A DNA stretch of 64,000 nt. Origin: Maricaulis sp036231565 (GTDB lineage Bacteria; Pseudomonadota; Alphaproteobacteria; Caulobacterales; Maricaulaceae). Below the pieces are notes generated by a model. That model ran no database searches and had not been told where the DNA came from. It saw nothing but the letters and a program-made list of their open reading frames with translations. The position numbers were made by a program, and so were the translations under genes. Below, piece by piece: positions 1 to 8,440 of this stretch (position 1 is its first letter; every line of letters begins with the position of its first letter). The stretch spans positions 43,899-107,898 of the forward strand of contig JAZAHA010000006.1 of NCBI GenBank assembly GCA_036231565.1. The letters run 5' to 3'.

Positions 1-153
1 ACGCGGGCTCTGGAGTCTGACGTTGCGGCACGCCTCGGCCTGTCGGTCGATATCCGGCACGGCAATAAGGGCGGTGAGATCCGGGTGCAGTACAAGACAC
101 TCGAACAGCTCGACGATGTCTGCCGCCGGCTGTCCGGCAACCGCACCGCCTGA
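1..153 (+). CDS. parB: ParB chromosome-partitioning protein, C-terminal fragment
   Basis: Reading frame 1 is open from the window edge to a TGA and encodes the last 50 residues of a protein; the 5' part lies outside the window. The fragment ends with a leucine-rich stretch (ALESDVAARLGLSVDIRHG, then IRVQYKTLEQLDDVCRRL) that matches the C-terminal dimerisation domain of ParB/Spo0J: a helix, two strands rich in basic residues around GGEIRVQY, and a final helix. ParB binds parS and spreads as a CTP clamp to segregate the origin. The order parB followed by convergent holA-lptE-leuS is that of Caulobacter-like chromosomes, so this end of the window is probably close to the replication origin. Nothing of the parS-binding or CTPase domains can be checked here. 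Confidence 0.88.
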   Translation, partial: TRALESDVAARLGLSVDIRHGNKGGEIRVQYKTLEQLDDVCRRLSGNRTA

Positions 154-174
154 CGTCTCCAGGAAGAGTAGCTG

Positions 175-222
175 GAGCATTTTCAGCAAAAGTGGGCACC
201 GGTTTTGCGGTTCGAAAATGCG
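175..222 (+). repeat. Family A short palindromic repeat, copy 1
   Basis: A 48-base element beginning GAGCATTTTCAGC and ending TTCGAAAATGCG lies between the convergent ends of parB and holA. Its ends are mutually complementary (GCATTTTC against GAAAATGC), with a further internal pairing around ACCGGTTTTGCGGTT, so it can fold into a hairpin. Two near-identical copies lie at 8331-8377 and 8392-8440 in the opposite orientation. Similar short palindromes are common in alphaproteobacterial intergenic spaces. Confidence 0.85.
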
Positions 223-239
223 ACCACTTAAAAAAGCTG

Positions 240-277
240 GAGCAATTGCGTCGACTTCAATGGCGATGCAATTGCTC
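240..277. repeat. Inverted repeat at the holA 3' end
   Basis: GAGCAATTGC (240-249) and GCAATTGCTC (268-277) form a perfect 10-bp inverted repeat around an 18-base loop. It abuts repeat copy 1 and sits between two converging genes. The holA stop codon (TAG on the minus strand, 277-279) overlaps its last base. It may act as a bidirectional transcription barrier, although it lacks a clear U-tract. Confidence 0.7.
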
Positions 278-1329
278 TAGCGGCTGGCCTGTGCAGCGCC
301 GCGGGCCAGCCGGATCAGCAATTCACTGACCAGGGCCTCGGCCGGACTACCCGATCGCTTCACATCCCGCTCGGCCTGGAAGGCGAGCTGTCTGGCGTGT
401 TCCAGCCGGCGTCCCCGCCACAGGCTGACCTGCCGCTTGAAGGCATCGGCCTGGGGACCGAAGCGCGGCGCGCCCGAGCGCGCCAGGGCGGCATCATCCC
501 CGCCGGAGCCTTGCACGGCACCGATCTGGTCCAGTCGCCGCTGCAGGGCGCGCAGGATCGCGACCGGACTGCCACCCGCACTCACAGACCGGACATAGGC
601 CTTGTCGGCTTCGGCGAGCCGTCCGAGCAGGGCAGGCCCGATGACCGCATCCATCTGGGCTTCGCCCTGGTCGGCGGCGATGGCTTCGACATCCTCGATC
701 GTGACGACATCTTCGCCCTCGGCGCGCTGGCCGCGGAGACCCTTGTAGAGGATCATCTTGTCGATCTCGCCGCGGGCAAGTGCCCGGTCGCCCTCGAGCC
801 GCGGCAGCCAGAGCATGCGCGCATCAGCGGCAATCGAGAGACCTTCAGCTTTAAGTAGCTCTTCCGCGAGGCTTCCGAGTGATCGCGCATCATCGGCGTA
901 ACATGCTATGGACAAAGCCCTTTTTGCGGGTTCGAAGGTTTTTCTGAGCTTCCCTCGCGGCGTTAGATCCCCGGACTCGACCACGAGTACGGTTTGCGGC
1001 GCGAGAGAGCCGCTCTCGATCTCCGAAATCACATCCGCAACGGGGCCGCTGCCGGTCTCGCCGCTGAGCCGGACCCGGACCAGGCGCTGACCGCCGGTCA
1101 GCGACATGGCGACCATTGCGTCGGACAGGGTGGCCGGATCGGATTTAAGGTCTTCCTCGGTGAGGAGGGTCAGCGCGAAGGGATCGTCGGGGTCGGCGAG
1201 GATCGACTTGACCAGCGTGCTGGCGCGCTCGTGTGCGAGGCCGCGATCCGGCCCGTAGATCAGATAGGCCTTGATGGCCGGATCCGGGGTCCGGACGCGC
1301 GCTTCGGCGTCGCGGGCCGAGACCTTCAT
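277..1329 (-). CDS. holA: DNA polymerase III subunit delta
   Basis: A 350-residue protein, the usual length of HolA, the clamp-loader subunit that opens the beta sliding clamp. The N-terminus (AYLIYGPDRGLAHERA near residues 21-36) corresponds to the degenerate nucleotide-binding fold of delta, in which the Walker A is not functional. The C-terminus (SEALVSELLIRLARG-like) fits the helical collar domain. ATG at 1329 is the natural start because it overlaps the lptE stop by four bases (ATGA), implying translational coupling. The lptE-holA pairing upstream of a convergent parB is conserved in alphaproteobacteria. The TAG stop lies at the edge of an inverted repeat. Confidence 0.93.
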   Translation of the reverse strand: MKVSARDAEARVRTPDPAIKAYLIYGPDRGLAHERASTLVKSILADPDDPFALTLLTEEDLKSDPATLSDAMVAMSLTGGQRLVRVRLSGETGSGPVADVISEIESGSLAPQTVLVVESGDLTPRGKLRKTFEPAKRALSIACYADDARSLGSLAEELLKAEGLSIAADARMLWLPRLEGDRALARGEIDKMILYKGLRGQRAEGEDVVTIEDVEAIAADQGEAQMDAVIGPALLGRLAEADKAYVRSVSAGGSPVAILRALQRRLDQIGAVQGSGGDDAALARSGAPRFGPQADAFKRQVSLWRGRRLEHARQLAFQAERDVKRSGSPAEALVSELLIRLARGAAQASR

Positions 1330-1844
1330 GGCGTGGCGGGTCCGTGGGTCTGGATCTCGTCCAGGGCGCGTACAAGCTGCATGGAAACCCGCTGGGCCGC
1401 CATCCGGGCGGCGCGGGCCTGGGCATCCTGTTCGGAGATCATCGAGGCGTAGACAGAGCTCGACAGATTATAGGAGGCCTCGCCATAGGTGGAGCCGACC
1501 AGAACCGGGTCGCTCTCTCCGTCGCGATAGAGCGCATAGTCGACTTCAAGCCGGATGGAAAAACGCCGGACGATCGCATCGGCCCCGACGCCCAGTCCGG
1601 TCGCGCCGAGATCCGTCTCCGTCCGCAGCGTCAGATCGCCATCGGCATGACGCGAGCCCATCTGGTCGATCAGGGCCTCCTGAAGCAGGAAGTCGACCCG
1701 TTCATCGCCCGTCTCTACGCGGATCTGGGACAGCGTGCTGCCGACAGCGCTCGATCCGTACATCGGCGAGAAACCGCAAGCGCCCAGCGCCAGCGTGAGG
1801 GAGGCTGCCAGAGAGCCCAGGATCACTCGACGGCTGGTACGCAT
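1326..1844 (-). CDS. lptE: LPS-assembly lipoprotein LptE
   Basis: A 172-residue lipoprotein with an N-terminal signal and a lipobox LGAC (cysteine 23), followed by GFSPMYGSS, the typical start of alphaproteobacterial LptE. LptE plugs the LptD barrel in the outer membrane and helps deliver lipopolysaccharide to the surface. It sits between leuS (7 bases upstream) and holA (4-base overlap), the standard order in this group, and is probably expressed as a leuS-lptE-holA operon. Sequence conservation in LptE is low, so the call rests on the lipobox, length and neighbours. Confidence 0.9.
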   Translation of the reverse strand: MRTSRRVILGSLAASLTLALGACGFSPMYGSSAVGSTLSQIRVETGDERVDFLLQEALIDQMGSRHADGDLTLRTETDLGATGLGVGADAIVRRFSIRLEVDYALYRDGESDPVLVGSTYGEASYNLSSSVYASMISEQDAQARAARMAAQRVSMQLVRALDEIQTHGPATP

Positions 1845-1851
1845 GGTTTTC

Positions 1852-4437
1852 CTACCCCGCGACGATATTGACGATCCGGTCCGGTACCACGATCACCTTG
1901 CGCACTGTAAGCCCTTCGGTGGCGCGCACCACCCCGTCATGGGACAGGGCGAGCTCTTTGACCGTGTCTTCCGGCGTACCCTTGGCGACATCGATCTGGG
2001 CGCGGCGCTTGCCATTGACCTGGATCGGCATCGTCACCGTATCCTCAACCAGCAGCGCCGGATCGGCTTCCGGCCAGGCGGCGTCGATCACCAGGCCGTC
2101 ACCGCCCAGCACAGACCAGCATTCCTCGGCCAGGTGCGGCACGAAGGGGGCGATCATGCGCACGAGAATACCCAGGCCTTCCGCCTTGGCCGCGACACCG
2201 GCCGCGTCGGACGGCTCGAACTTGCGCAGCGCATTGACCAGATCGTGAACCTGGGCGACGGCCGAGTTGAAGCGGAAGCCTTCAATGGAATCCGTAACAG
2301 ACTTCAACGCTTTGTGTGCTGTCTTGCGGATCTCCAGCGCGTCGCCGGCGGCGTCGGCCGCGACCGTCGCGGGACCGGGTGCACCTTCGGGCAGCGAGGT
2401 GACAGTCGTCCACAGGCGCTGGATAAAGCGCCAGACGCCCTCCACACCGCTGTCGGTGTACTCCACATCGCGTTCCGGCGGGCTGTCGGACAGCACAAAC
2501 CAGCGTGCCGCATCGGCGCCATAGCTCTCGATGAACGCATCCAGGTCGACGACATTCTTTTTCGACTTGGACATCTTCTCGATCGCGCCGACCGTCACCG
2601 GCTTGCCTGTGGCGATCTCGACGCGCGTTCCGTCGCGCTCCTCGATCTCGTCGGGGCCGAGCCATTTGCCATCGGCCGACTTGTAGGTCTCGTGGGTCAC
2701 CATGCCCTGGGTGAACAGGCCGGCGAAAGGTTCGCCGCCGTCCAGCTGCATCAGGCCGCAATCATTCAGAGCGCGCGTGAAGAAGCGGGCATAGAGCAGG
2801 TGCAGGATCGCGTGCTCGATACCGCCGACATACTGATCGACCGGCATCCAGTGCTCGGCCTCGGCCGGTGCAAAGGGCGCGTCCTCGGTCCAGGGCGAGG
2901 TGAAGCGCAGGAAATACCAGGACGAGCACACGAACGTGTCCAGCGTGTCGGTCTCCCGGCGCGCCGGCTTGCCGCATTTCGGGCAGTCCGTGTTTTTCCA
3001 GGTCGGATGGCGTTCCAGCGGGTTTGAGGGCTGGTCGAAGGTGACATCCTCGGGCAAGACCACCGGCAGCTGGTCTTCCGGTACCGGCACGGCGCCGCAA
3101 TCGGCGCAATGCACGATCGGGATCGGGCAGCCCCAATAGCGCTGGCGGGACACCAGCCAGTCGCGCAGGCGGTAGCTGGTCGCACCCTTGCCAAGGTTCA
3201 GCTTTTCCAGCTCTTCGATCGCACGCTCGATCGCGGCTGGCGTTTCGAGCCCGTCCAGGAAGCGCGAATTATAGATCGTGCCATGGCCGGTGAAGGCTTC
3301 GTCGGTGATCGTGTGCGTTGCGGCGTCGGCGTTCGGCGGCAGCACCACAGGATTGACCGGCAGATCATACTTGCGGGCAAAGTCGAGGTCGCGCTGGTCG
3401 CCGGCAGGCGAACCGAAAATCGCGCCCGTACCATACCCCGACAGCACGAAATTCGCCGACCAGACCGGGATTTCCCAGCTTTCGTCAAACGGATGGCGGA
3501 CCTTGATGCCCAGATCGATGCCCTTCTTGGGGGCCTTCTCGATCTCTTCTTCCGTCGTGCCCATGCGGGCGCAATCCTGGCAGAAGGCCTCGATCTGCGG
3601 ATTGTCCTTCGCCAGTGCCTTCACGATCGGATGATCGGGCGCCAGGGCCAGGAAGCTCGCCCCGAACAGCGTGTCCGGACGGGTGGTGAAGACGTCGATC
3701 GTCTCGCCGAAACGGGTATCGGTCAGCGGGAAGCGCACTTCGGCCCCGCGCGACCGGCCGATCCAGTTCGACTGCATCGTGCGGACCTTGTCCGGCCAGC
3801 GGTCAAGGCCTTCAATGGCATCGGTCAGCACATCGGCATACCGGGTGATCTTGAAGAACCACTGATCGAGCTCGCGCTGCTCGACCTCGGCGCCCGAACG
3901 CCAGCCCTTGCCGTCGATCACCTGTTCGTTGGCCAGAACGGTCTGGTCGACCGGGTCCCAGTTGACCTTCGCTGTCTTGCGATAGGCCAGGCCGTTCTCC
4001 CACAATTTCAGGAAGATAGCCTGCTGATGGCGATAATAGGCCGGGTCGCAGGTCGCGATCTCGCGGCTCCAGTCGAGGGCCAGGCCCAGACGCTGGAGCT
4101 GTTTGCGCATGACGTCGATATTGCCATAGGTCCACTTGCCCGGATGCACGCCGCGGTCACGGGCCGCGTTTTCCGCCGGCAGGCCGAACGCGTCCCAGCC
4201 CATCGGGTGCAGCACGTCGAAGCCACGGGCGCGCTTGTAGCGCGCCACGACGTCGCCCATCGTGTAATTGCGGGAGTGGCCGACATGGATGCGCCCCGAC
4301 GGATAGGGGAACATCTCCAGGACATAGTATTTCGGCTTGCCGGACTCAGGTCCGCCGGCACGGAAGGCATCACGCTCCGCCCAGGCCGATTGCCATTTCG
4401 GTTCGGCCTCGCGGGGATTGTATCGGCTCATGGTCAT
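1852..4437 (-). CDS. leuS: Leucyl-tRNA synthetase
   Basis: An 861-residue class Ia synthetase, the same size as the E. coli enzyme; it charges tRNA-Leu. The HIGH-type motif is HVGH (residues 51-54 in FPYPSGRIHVGHSRN) and the KMSKS loop is at about 621-625. The CP1 editing domain lies between them, and a zinc-type C-x-x-C pair occurs near CADCGAVP and CPKCG. The frame stays open upstream to 4563, but that extension would overlap the upstream lipoprotein gene and has no homologous character. The start is taken at ATG 4437 (MTMSRYNPREAEPKW), 26 bases after that gene's stop; ATG 4431 is equally possible. Confidence 0.97.
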   Translation of the reverse strand: MTMSRYNPREAEPKWQSAWAERDAFRAGGPESGKPKYYVLEMFPYPSGRIHVGHSRNYTMGDVVARYKRARGFDVLHPMGWDAFGLPAENAARDRGVHPGKWTYGNIDVMRKQLQRLGLALDWSREIATCDPAYYRHQQAIFLKLWENGLAYRKTAKVNWDPVDQTVLANEQVIDGKGWRSGAEVEQRELDQWFFKITRYADVLTDAIEGLDRWPDKVRTMQSNWIGRSRGAEVRFPLTDTRFGETIDVFTTRPDTLFGASFLALAPDHPIVKALAKDNPQIEAFCQDCARMGTTEEEIEKAPKKGIDLGIKVRHPFDESWEIPVWSANFVLSGYGTGAIFGSPAGDQRDLDFARKYDLPVNPVVLPPNADAATHTITDEAFTGHGTIYNSRFLDGLETPAAIERAIEELEKLNLGKGATSYRLRDWLVSRQRYWGCPIPIVHCADCGAVPVPEDQLPVVLPEDVTFDQPSNPLERHPTWKNTDCPKCGKPARRETDTLDTFVCSSWYFLRFTSPWTEDAPFAPAEAEHWMPVDQYVGGIEHAILHLLYARFFTRALNDCGLMQLDGGEPFAGLFTQGMVTHETYKSADGKWLGPDEIEERDGTRVEIATGKPVTVGAIEKMSKSKKNVVDLDAFIESYGADAARWFVLSDSPPERDVEYTDSGVEGVWRFIQRLWTTVTSLPEGAPGPATVAADAAGDALEIRKTAHKALKSVTDSIEGFRFNSAVAQVHDLVNALRKFEPSDAAGVAAKAEGLGILVRMIAPFVPHLAEECWSVLGGDGLVIDAAWPEADPALLVEDTVTMPIQVNGKRRAQIDVAKGTPEDTVKELALSHDGVVRATEGLTVRKVIVVPDRIVNIVAG

Positions 4438-4463
4438 GCTCGCTGCGAGGCCTTGCGGCGTCA

Positions 4464-4964
4464 CTAGCCTTCCAGCTGGGAAATGCGCAGCTGGCGGGCC
4501 CGGGTCAGGATCGCGTTCTCGATCTCGTAGGCGGTATCCTCTCCGCTCGGCGCGTCGGTCCATTCGCCTCGGTCGTCACGGACCTGGCGGAAGACATTGA
4601 CGGCCAGTGCGTCGGCGCGAAGGCGCGTATCGAGAATGTAGACCGTCAGCTTGAAGCGCTCGGTCGGCATCTGCGGATTGGCGTACCAGTCCGTGATGAT
4701 GACGCCGCCGAACGGATCGACTTCCGACAACGGCATGAAGGAGATCGTGTCCAGGCTGGCGCGCCACAGGAAACCGTTGACGCCGATGCCCTCGACCTCG
4801 ACCGGACGATTGCCGCCGCCCAGCGGGTTGGGCAGGGACGGCAGACGCAGGCCCGACCGGCTCTCCGACGCAGCGGACTGGTCGGCCGCATTGTTCGAGG
4901 CACAGGCCGACAGGGTAAGAATGGCGGCGGAGAGGGCTACTCCAAGAATCCGACGGTCGGACAT
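4464..4964 (-). CDS. DUF3576 domain lipoprotein
   Basis: A 166-residue exported lipoprotein: basic N-terminus, hydrophobic stretch and lipobox LSAC with cysteine 21. The mature part contains GVNGFLWRASLDTISFMPL and DPFGGVIITDWY, the hallmark of DUF3576, found next to leuS in many alphaproteobacteria. The family's function is unknown; an outer-membrane or envelope role is inferred from the lipidation and the neighbouring lptE. ATG 4964 is chosen because AAGGAGT lies 8 bases upstream and the signal peptide starts there; the longer frame to 5114 lacks a signal sequence. Confidence 0.88.
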   Translation of the reverse strand: MSDRRILGVALSAAILTLSACASNNAADQSAASESRSGLRLPSLPNPLGGGNRPVEVEGIGVNGFLWRASLDTISFMPLSEVDPFGGVIITDWYANPQMPTERFKLTVYILDTRLRADALAVNVFRQVRDDRGEWTDAPSGEDTAYEIENAILTRARQLRISQLEG

Positions 4965-5228
4965 AAGCCGAGACTCCTTCGAAACAGACAGCGGTAACAC
5001 GCGGGGAACCGTGAACGCGGACGCGCTCCTTGCTTTGACGATTTGTATAACATGCGAAACGGGACACGCCAGCGCCGAAAGGCACCCGTTGCGAGCGTGG
5101 CAGGATCGCAACAACCTGGCACCAAGTTTTCTGCAAGCCGTCCGGGGTGCTTGACCGGACCGGCGCGCTGGCCTCCTTTAGGTGTGCGACGTCCGGGGGG
5201 ACGGGGCCGATCGGCGGGACCGCGAGAC
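4965..5228. promoter_or_regulatory. Divergent intergenic region, DUF3576 / porin
   Basis: 264 bases separate two divergently transcribed envelope genes, so promoters for both must lie here. A relatively AT-rich patch around 5030-5055 (TTTGACGATTTGTATAACATG) contains TTGACG at 5035-5040 and TATAAC at 5046-5051, but their spacing is far too short for one promoter pair; no complete sigma-70 promoter is certain. Confidence 0.35.
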
Positions 5229-6470
5229 ATGGTACGGACACTCAGCGCGACCTTGATCGCCGCTCTGTCCGGAGCGCTTGCGGCCCCGCCGGCATTCCCC
5301 CAGACGGACTCGTCTTCCGGCATATATTCCAATGAAAACAGTGAGTTGGGCGCGGCGTTCGAGACGCGTTTCGAGCTGGATGCCGGCATGGTGTTCGCCT
5401 CGGGCGACAGCGCCGATACGCCGCTTTTCGACATCGACACGGCCCTGACCATCGAAGGCTTCACCGATGCCGGCCGCCGTTATGGCCTGGTCGTCGGCGG
5501 GCGGATCGAGCGCGACAGCGGCCGCCGGGGATGGGGCGGGCTGGCCGGAGACTGTCCGGCCGGGCGCGGCGATTGTGCCACGGGGGTGAGCCCGGCGAGC
5601 GGCTATCGCAGCAGCGGCGCACCGGTGGGCGACGTCACGCGCACCGCGCTGGAAGACGCCTATCTTTACTACGATACCGGCTGGGGCGAGCTGCGGCTGG
5701 GTTACGGGCCCGGTGCGGCCCAGCTGGACACAGCCGGCGGGCCGGCGGCCTTCCGCCTCAGCCGCGCCGATGGCGGCCGGGTCGCCACCGACCGCCTGTC
5801 GGGCGCGCGTACGGCCAATCTCGCCTCCGGCTGGTCGCCGAAAATCCTGTTCCGCTCGGTCGCGCTGGGGCAGGAGAGCACGATCGGTACCCTGCGGGCC
5901 TCGGCCTCCTGGACCCCGGCCGTGCGCGATTGCGGCGTCGATGTCTGTCATCGCGAATACGGACCGGCCGGTCTGGTCAGCCCGGTCTTTGATGATATGG
6001 CCGAGCTGGGATTGATCTATGCCGTCCGCCGCGGCGATCACGAGATCGAGGCCTCCTTCGGTGTCGCCAGCGGCGCCGACGCCACCGGCCGGCCGGGCTT
6101 AGAGCGCCTCCTCGCCTGGGATGCGGGCCTGTCCTGGCGCCATGGCGACTGGTCGGCGGGGCTGCGTGGCCTGGTCAGCGATAACGGTCTCGCCGGCGAC
6201 CAGGGCTATCAAGCCTGGTCTGCCTCGGCAGGATATGAAGCCGGGCCCTGGCTGTTCACACTGGAATATGCGGGCTTTTCCGACGACGCGGTTCATGTCG
6301 ACGGCACCAGCTGGCAAGCGGGCGGATCGCGTCTGATCGGCGAGCACTGGCTTGCCGGTGTCGGACTGCGCAGCGCAAGCCGCCGGGACCCCGTTCTCAC
6401 CCCGGGCGGGCGGACACAGGTCCGGTCGGAGGACACGGTCGGATTTTTCGAGCTCGGCTGGCAGTTTTGA
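5229..6470 (+). CDS. Outer-membrane porin-like beta-barrel protein
   Basis: 413 residues with a signal peptide (MVRTLSATLIAALSGALA, likely cleavage near APPAFPQ) and a long mature part of alternating hydrophobic and polar residues rich in Gly, Tyr, Trp and Asp. It ends in a C-terminal aromatic residue (GFFELGWQF), the signature of an outer-membrane barrel recognised by BamA. Segments such as GELRLGYGPGAAQ resemble general (porin_4-type) diffusion porins of alphaproteobacteria. It carries two short cysteine-bearing loops (GDCPAGRGDCATG, DCGVDVC), which may form disulphides. The ATG at 5229 begins the signal peptide; no strong ribosome-binding site is visible. Substrate unknown. Confidence 0.82.
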   Translation: MVRTLSATLIAALSGALAAPPAFPQTDSSSGIYSNENSELGAAFETRFELDAGMVFASGDSADTPLFDIDTALTIEGFTDAGRRYGLVVGGRIERDSGRRGWGGLAGDCPAGRGDCATGVSPASGYRSSGAPVGDVTRTALEDAYLYYDTGWGELRLGYGPGAAQLDTAGGPAAFRLSRADGGRVATDRLSGARTANLASGWSPKILFRSVALGQESTIGTLRASASWTPAVRDCGVDVCHREYGPAGLVSPVFDDMAELGLIYAVRRGDHEIEASFGVASGADATGRPGLERLLAWDAGLSWRHGDWSAGLRGLVSDNGLAGDQGYQAWSASAGYEAGPWLFTLEYAGFSDDAVHVDGTSWQAGGSRLIGEHWLAGVGLRSASRRDPVLTPGGRTQVRSEDTVGFFELGWQF

Positions 6471-6573
6471 CAAATCCGCCACAGGCGGCGTGAAACTGTT
6501 GCAGCCGCCGCAGAATCCTCTTGGGACGGACAGGCCCGGTGCGGTAAAACAGAGCGGTGTGAGGGAGAGTGCA

Positions 6574-7041
6574 ATGAGCGGGCGGAGCTATCCGTTTGAC
6601 ATCATTGGTAAGACGGCGCCTGCAGTCGTGACGGCTGCGGCTCTGTGCCTGTGTGCGCCTGCGGCTTTCGCCCAGGACGATACCGCTTCTGCGCTCGCCG
6701 CGCCGGCCCCGGCTGCGTCCGAGGCCGAGACGCCGTGGTATGAGGCCTTCACCCTGTCCATGAATGAAGCCGCCCATCCGGGCCTGGAAGAACCCGACAC
6801 GTTCGACTGGGAGTCCGCCGGTGGCCGCTGGGGCATTACGCTGGGCGTGGAAGATCATTCCGACACGCGTTTCGAGATGGAAGACGTCAGCGCCGGCGCC
6901 TTCGTCAATCTCGGCGAACGCTTCCGTCTGGGTGGCCAGGTCCGCTTTGCTGCGCCGGACAGTGAGTATTTCACGCTTCGCGAGAACCGCCAGGATCGCC
7001 GCGAGCCGGAAATCAAGTTCGAGTCGGCCCTGCGCTTCTGA
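6574..7041 (+). CDS. ntrZ: NtrZ-like periplasmic regulatory protein
   Basis: 155 residues with a signal peptide ending AAFA (about residue 33), so the mature protein is periplasmic. The C-terminal core (GRWGITLGVEDH, AGAFVNLGERFRLGGQVRFA, ending in SALRF) matches the NtrZ family described in Caulobacter as a periplasmic inhibitor of the sensor kinase NtrY. GAGGGAGAG at 6561-6569 is a good ribosome-binding site for ATG 6574. No ntrY or ntrX is nearby. Its end overlaps the convergent ThiE-like gene by 29 bases. Family assignment is by motif recall and is fairly but not fully certain. Confidence 0.75.
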   Translation: MSGRSYPFDIIGKTAPAVVTAAALCLCAPAAFAQDDTASALAAPAPAASEAETPWYEAFTLSMNEAAHPGLEEPDTFDWESAGGRWGITLGVEDHSDTRFEMEDVSAGAFVNLGERFRLGGQVRFAAPDSEYFTLRENRQDRREPEIKFESALRF

Positions 7042-7645
7042 TCGCGCCGACACACGCAAATCCTGAAAAACCGAGACCTGTCAGCCGTTTCGCCGTGCGC
7101 CTATTGACGCCGCCCAGCGCATAGACCGGCAGATCTGTCGCCTGTGCCATCGCCGCTGCGGCCCACACCCCCAGAGGCCGTCCGGCGCTGGGGCTCTGGC
7201 TGGGAAAGACCGCCGACAGCAGGGCCGCATCGACACCGGCATTGCCCGCTCGGGCCAGCGCCCGCCAGCAATGGGCGGCGGCTGTGAAAAAGCCCGTATT
7301 GCCGCGCGCCCGGCAGGCGGCGGCCTCGGCGATCTGCCGTTCCGGCCAGTGCACGCCGTCCGCCCCGGCCCGCCGGGCCAGATCCGGATCTCCCGACACC
7401 AGCAGCCAATTGCCCCGCGCGCGGCAGACCGCAGCCAGCCGTTCTGCGATCTCCAGCCGGTCCGGTGCACCGAAATGCCGGTAGATCACCGCGCTGCCGC
7501 CCGGGACCGCAGCGGCGAACGCGTCCGGATCCGGCGTGCGGGCCGGATCGGTCAGTGCCAGCAGCGCCGGCAGGCCGGCCCCGCGTGCTCCCTGGACCGC
7601 AAACGCCTGTCTTGCCAAGCCCGCCGGGGCGTCATATGGCGGCAT
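7013..7645 (-). CDS. Thiamine-phosphate synthase-like (TenI/ThiE fold) protein
   Basis: A 210-residue protein of TIM-barrel type. GADGVHWPERQ (middle) and VYALGGVNRRTAKRL followed by GFSGFACVGAI (C-terminus) resemble the phosphate-binding regions of ThiE/TenI. However, the usual HLGQ-D motif after GADGVH is replaced by WPERQ, so catalysis of thiamine phosphate formation is doubtful. It may be a ThiE paralogue of other function. ATG 7645 is preferred over a GTG at 7657. The start codon overlaps that of the divergent yggS, so the promoter must lie within yggS coding sequence. Confidence 0.68.
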   Translation of the reverse strand: MPPYDAPAGLARQAFAVQGARGAGLPALLALTDPARTPDPDAFAAAVPGGSAVIYRHFGAPDRLEIAERLAAVCRARGNWLLVSGDPDLARRAGADGVHWPERQIAEAAACRARGNTGFFTAAAHCWRALARAGNAGVDAALLSAVFPSQSPSAGRPLGVWAAAAMAQATDLPVYALGGVNRRTAKRLTGLGFSGFACVGAIRSAGPTRT

Positions 7646-8324
7646 GATGAGCGACACTTCCGCAATCTCCGCAAACCGTCAGGCCCTGCTCGACACGATC
7701 GCCGCCGCGGCCGGTACGGCAGGGCGAAACCCGGGTGATATCACCCTGGTGGCCGTATCGAAACGCCAGAGCGACGGCCGGCTGGATGCCGCGCTTGCGG
7801 CCGGCCAGCGCGTATTCGGCGAAAACCGTGTGCAGGAGGCCCGGGCGCACTGGTCCGCCCGCCGCGCAGACCATCCCGACCTCGAACTGCGCCTGATCGG
7901 GCCGCTGCAGTCCAACAAGGCGGAGGATGCCGTTGCCCTGTTCGATGTGATCGAGACGCTGGATCGCGAGAAGCTGGCCGGAGCGCTGCGCAAGGCGATG
8001 GACGCGCAGGGCCGCACGCCGCGGCTCTACGTGCAGGTGAATACCGGCGAGGAGGACCAGAAGGCCGGCGTTGCCCCGGCCGAGCTGCCGGACTTCCTGG
8101 CGCGGATGCGGCAGGACTATGGTTTCGAGATCGAGGGCCTGATGTGCATTCCGCCGGTCGAGGAGCCGGCCGGTCTTCACTTTGCCCTGCTCGACAGGCT
8201 CGCCCGCGAGAACGGGGTCGAAAAGCTGTCCATGGGCATGAGCGGCGATTTCGAGACGGCCGTCGCGCTGGGTGCGACATCGGTCCGCGTCGGCACAGCC
8301 TTCTTCGGCGAACGGCAAGTTTAG
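7644..8324 (+). CDS. yggS: YggS-family pyridoxal-phosphate homeostasis protein
   Basis: 226 residues with the PLP-lysine motif LVAVSKRQ (lysine about residue 40), then FGENRVQEA, LIGPLQSNK and a C-terminal SMGMSGDFETAVALGATSVRVGTAFFG, all diagnostic of the PLPHP/YggS family. These single-domain alanine-racemase-fold proteins bind PLP and buffer its level without known catalysis. Two adjacent ATGs (7644 and 7647) are possible starts. The 5' end overlaps the divergent ThiE-like gene; the 3' end is followed by a double family A repeat. Confidence 0.95.
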   Translation: MMSDTSAISANRQALLDTIAAAAGTAGRNPGDITLVAVSKRQSDGRLDAALAAGQRVFGENRVQEARAHWSARRADHPDLELRLIGPLQSNKAEDAVALFDVIETLDREKLAGALRKAMDAQGRTPRLYVQVNTGEEDQKAGVAPAELPDFLARMRQDYGFEIEGLMCIPPVEEPAGLHFALLDRLARENGVEKLSMGMSGDFETAVALGATSVRVGTAFFGERQV

Positions 8325-8330
8325 AGCCGC

Positions 8331-8440
8331 CGCATTTTCGAACCGCAAAACCGGTTCCCACTTTTGCTGAAAATGCTGGGTCCTGAGTGGTCGCATTTTC
8401 GAACCGCGAAACTGGTCCCCACTTTCGCTGAAAATGCTCT
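8331..8440 (-). repeat. Family A palindromic repeat, tandem copies 2 and 3
   Basis: Two copies of the element seen at 175-222 lie in tandem in inverse orientation: 8331-8377 and 8392-8440, separated by 14 bases. Both start CGCATTTTCGAACCGC and end GCTGAAAATGCT. They differ at a few positions (for example CAAAACCGGTTCC against CGAAACTGGTCCC). They fill the space between the convergent ends of yggS and the L,D-transpeptidase gene; the latter's TAG stop (8439-8441) overlaps the end of copy 3. Confidence 0.88.

Noticed and set aside
1735..4467. Two long plus-strand frames (430 and 452 codons) opposite leuS
   Set aside because: Shadows of leuS; no protein family character.
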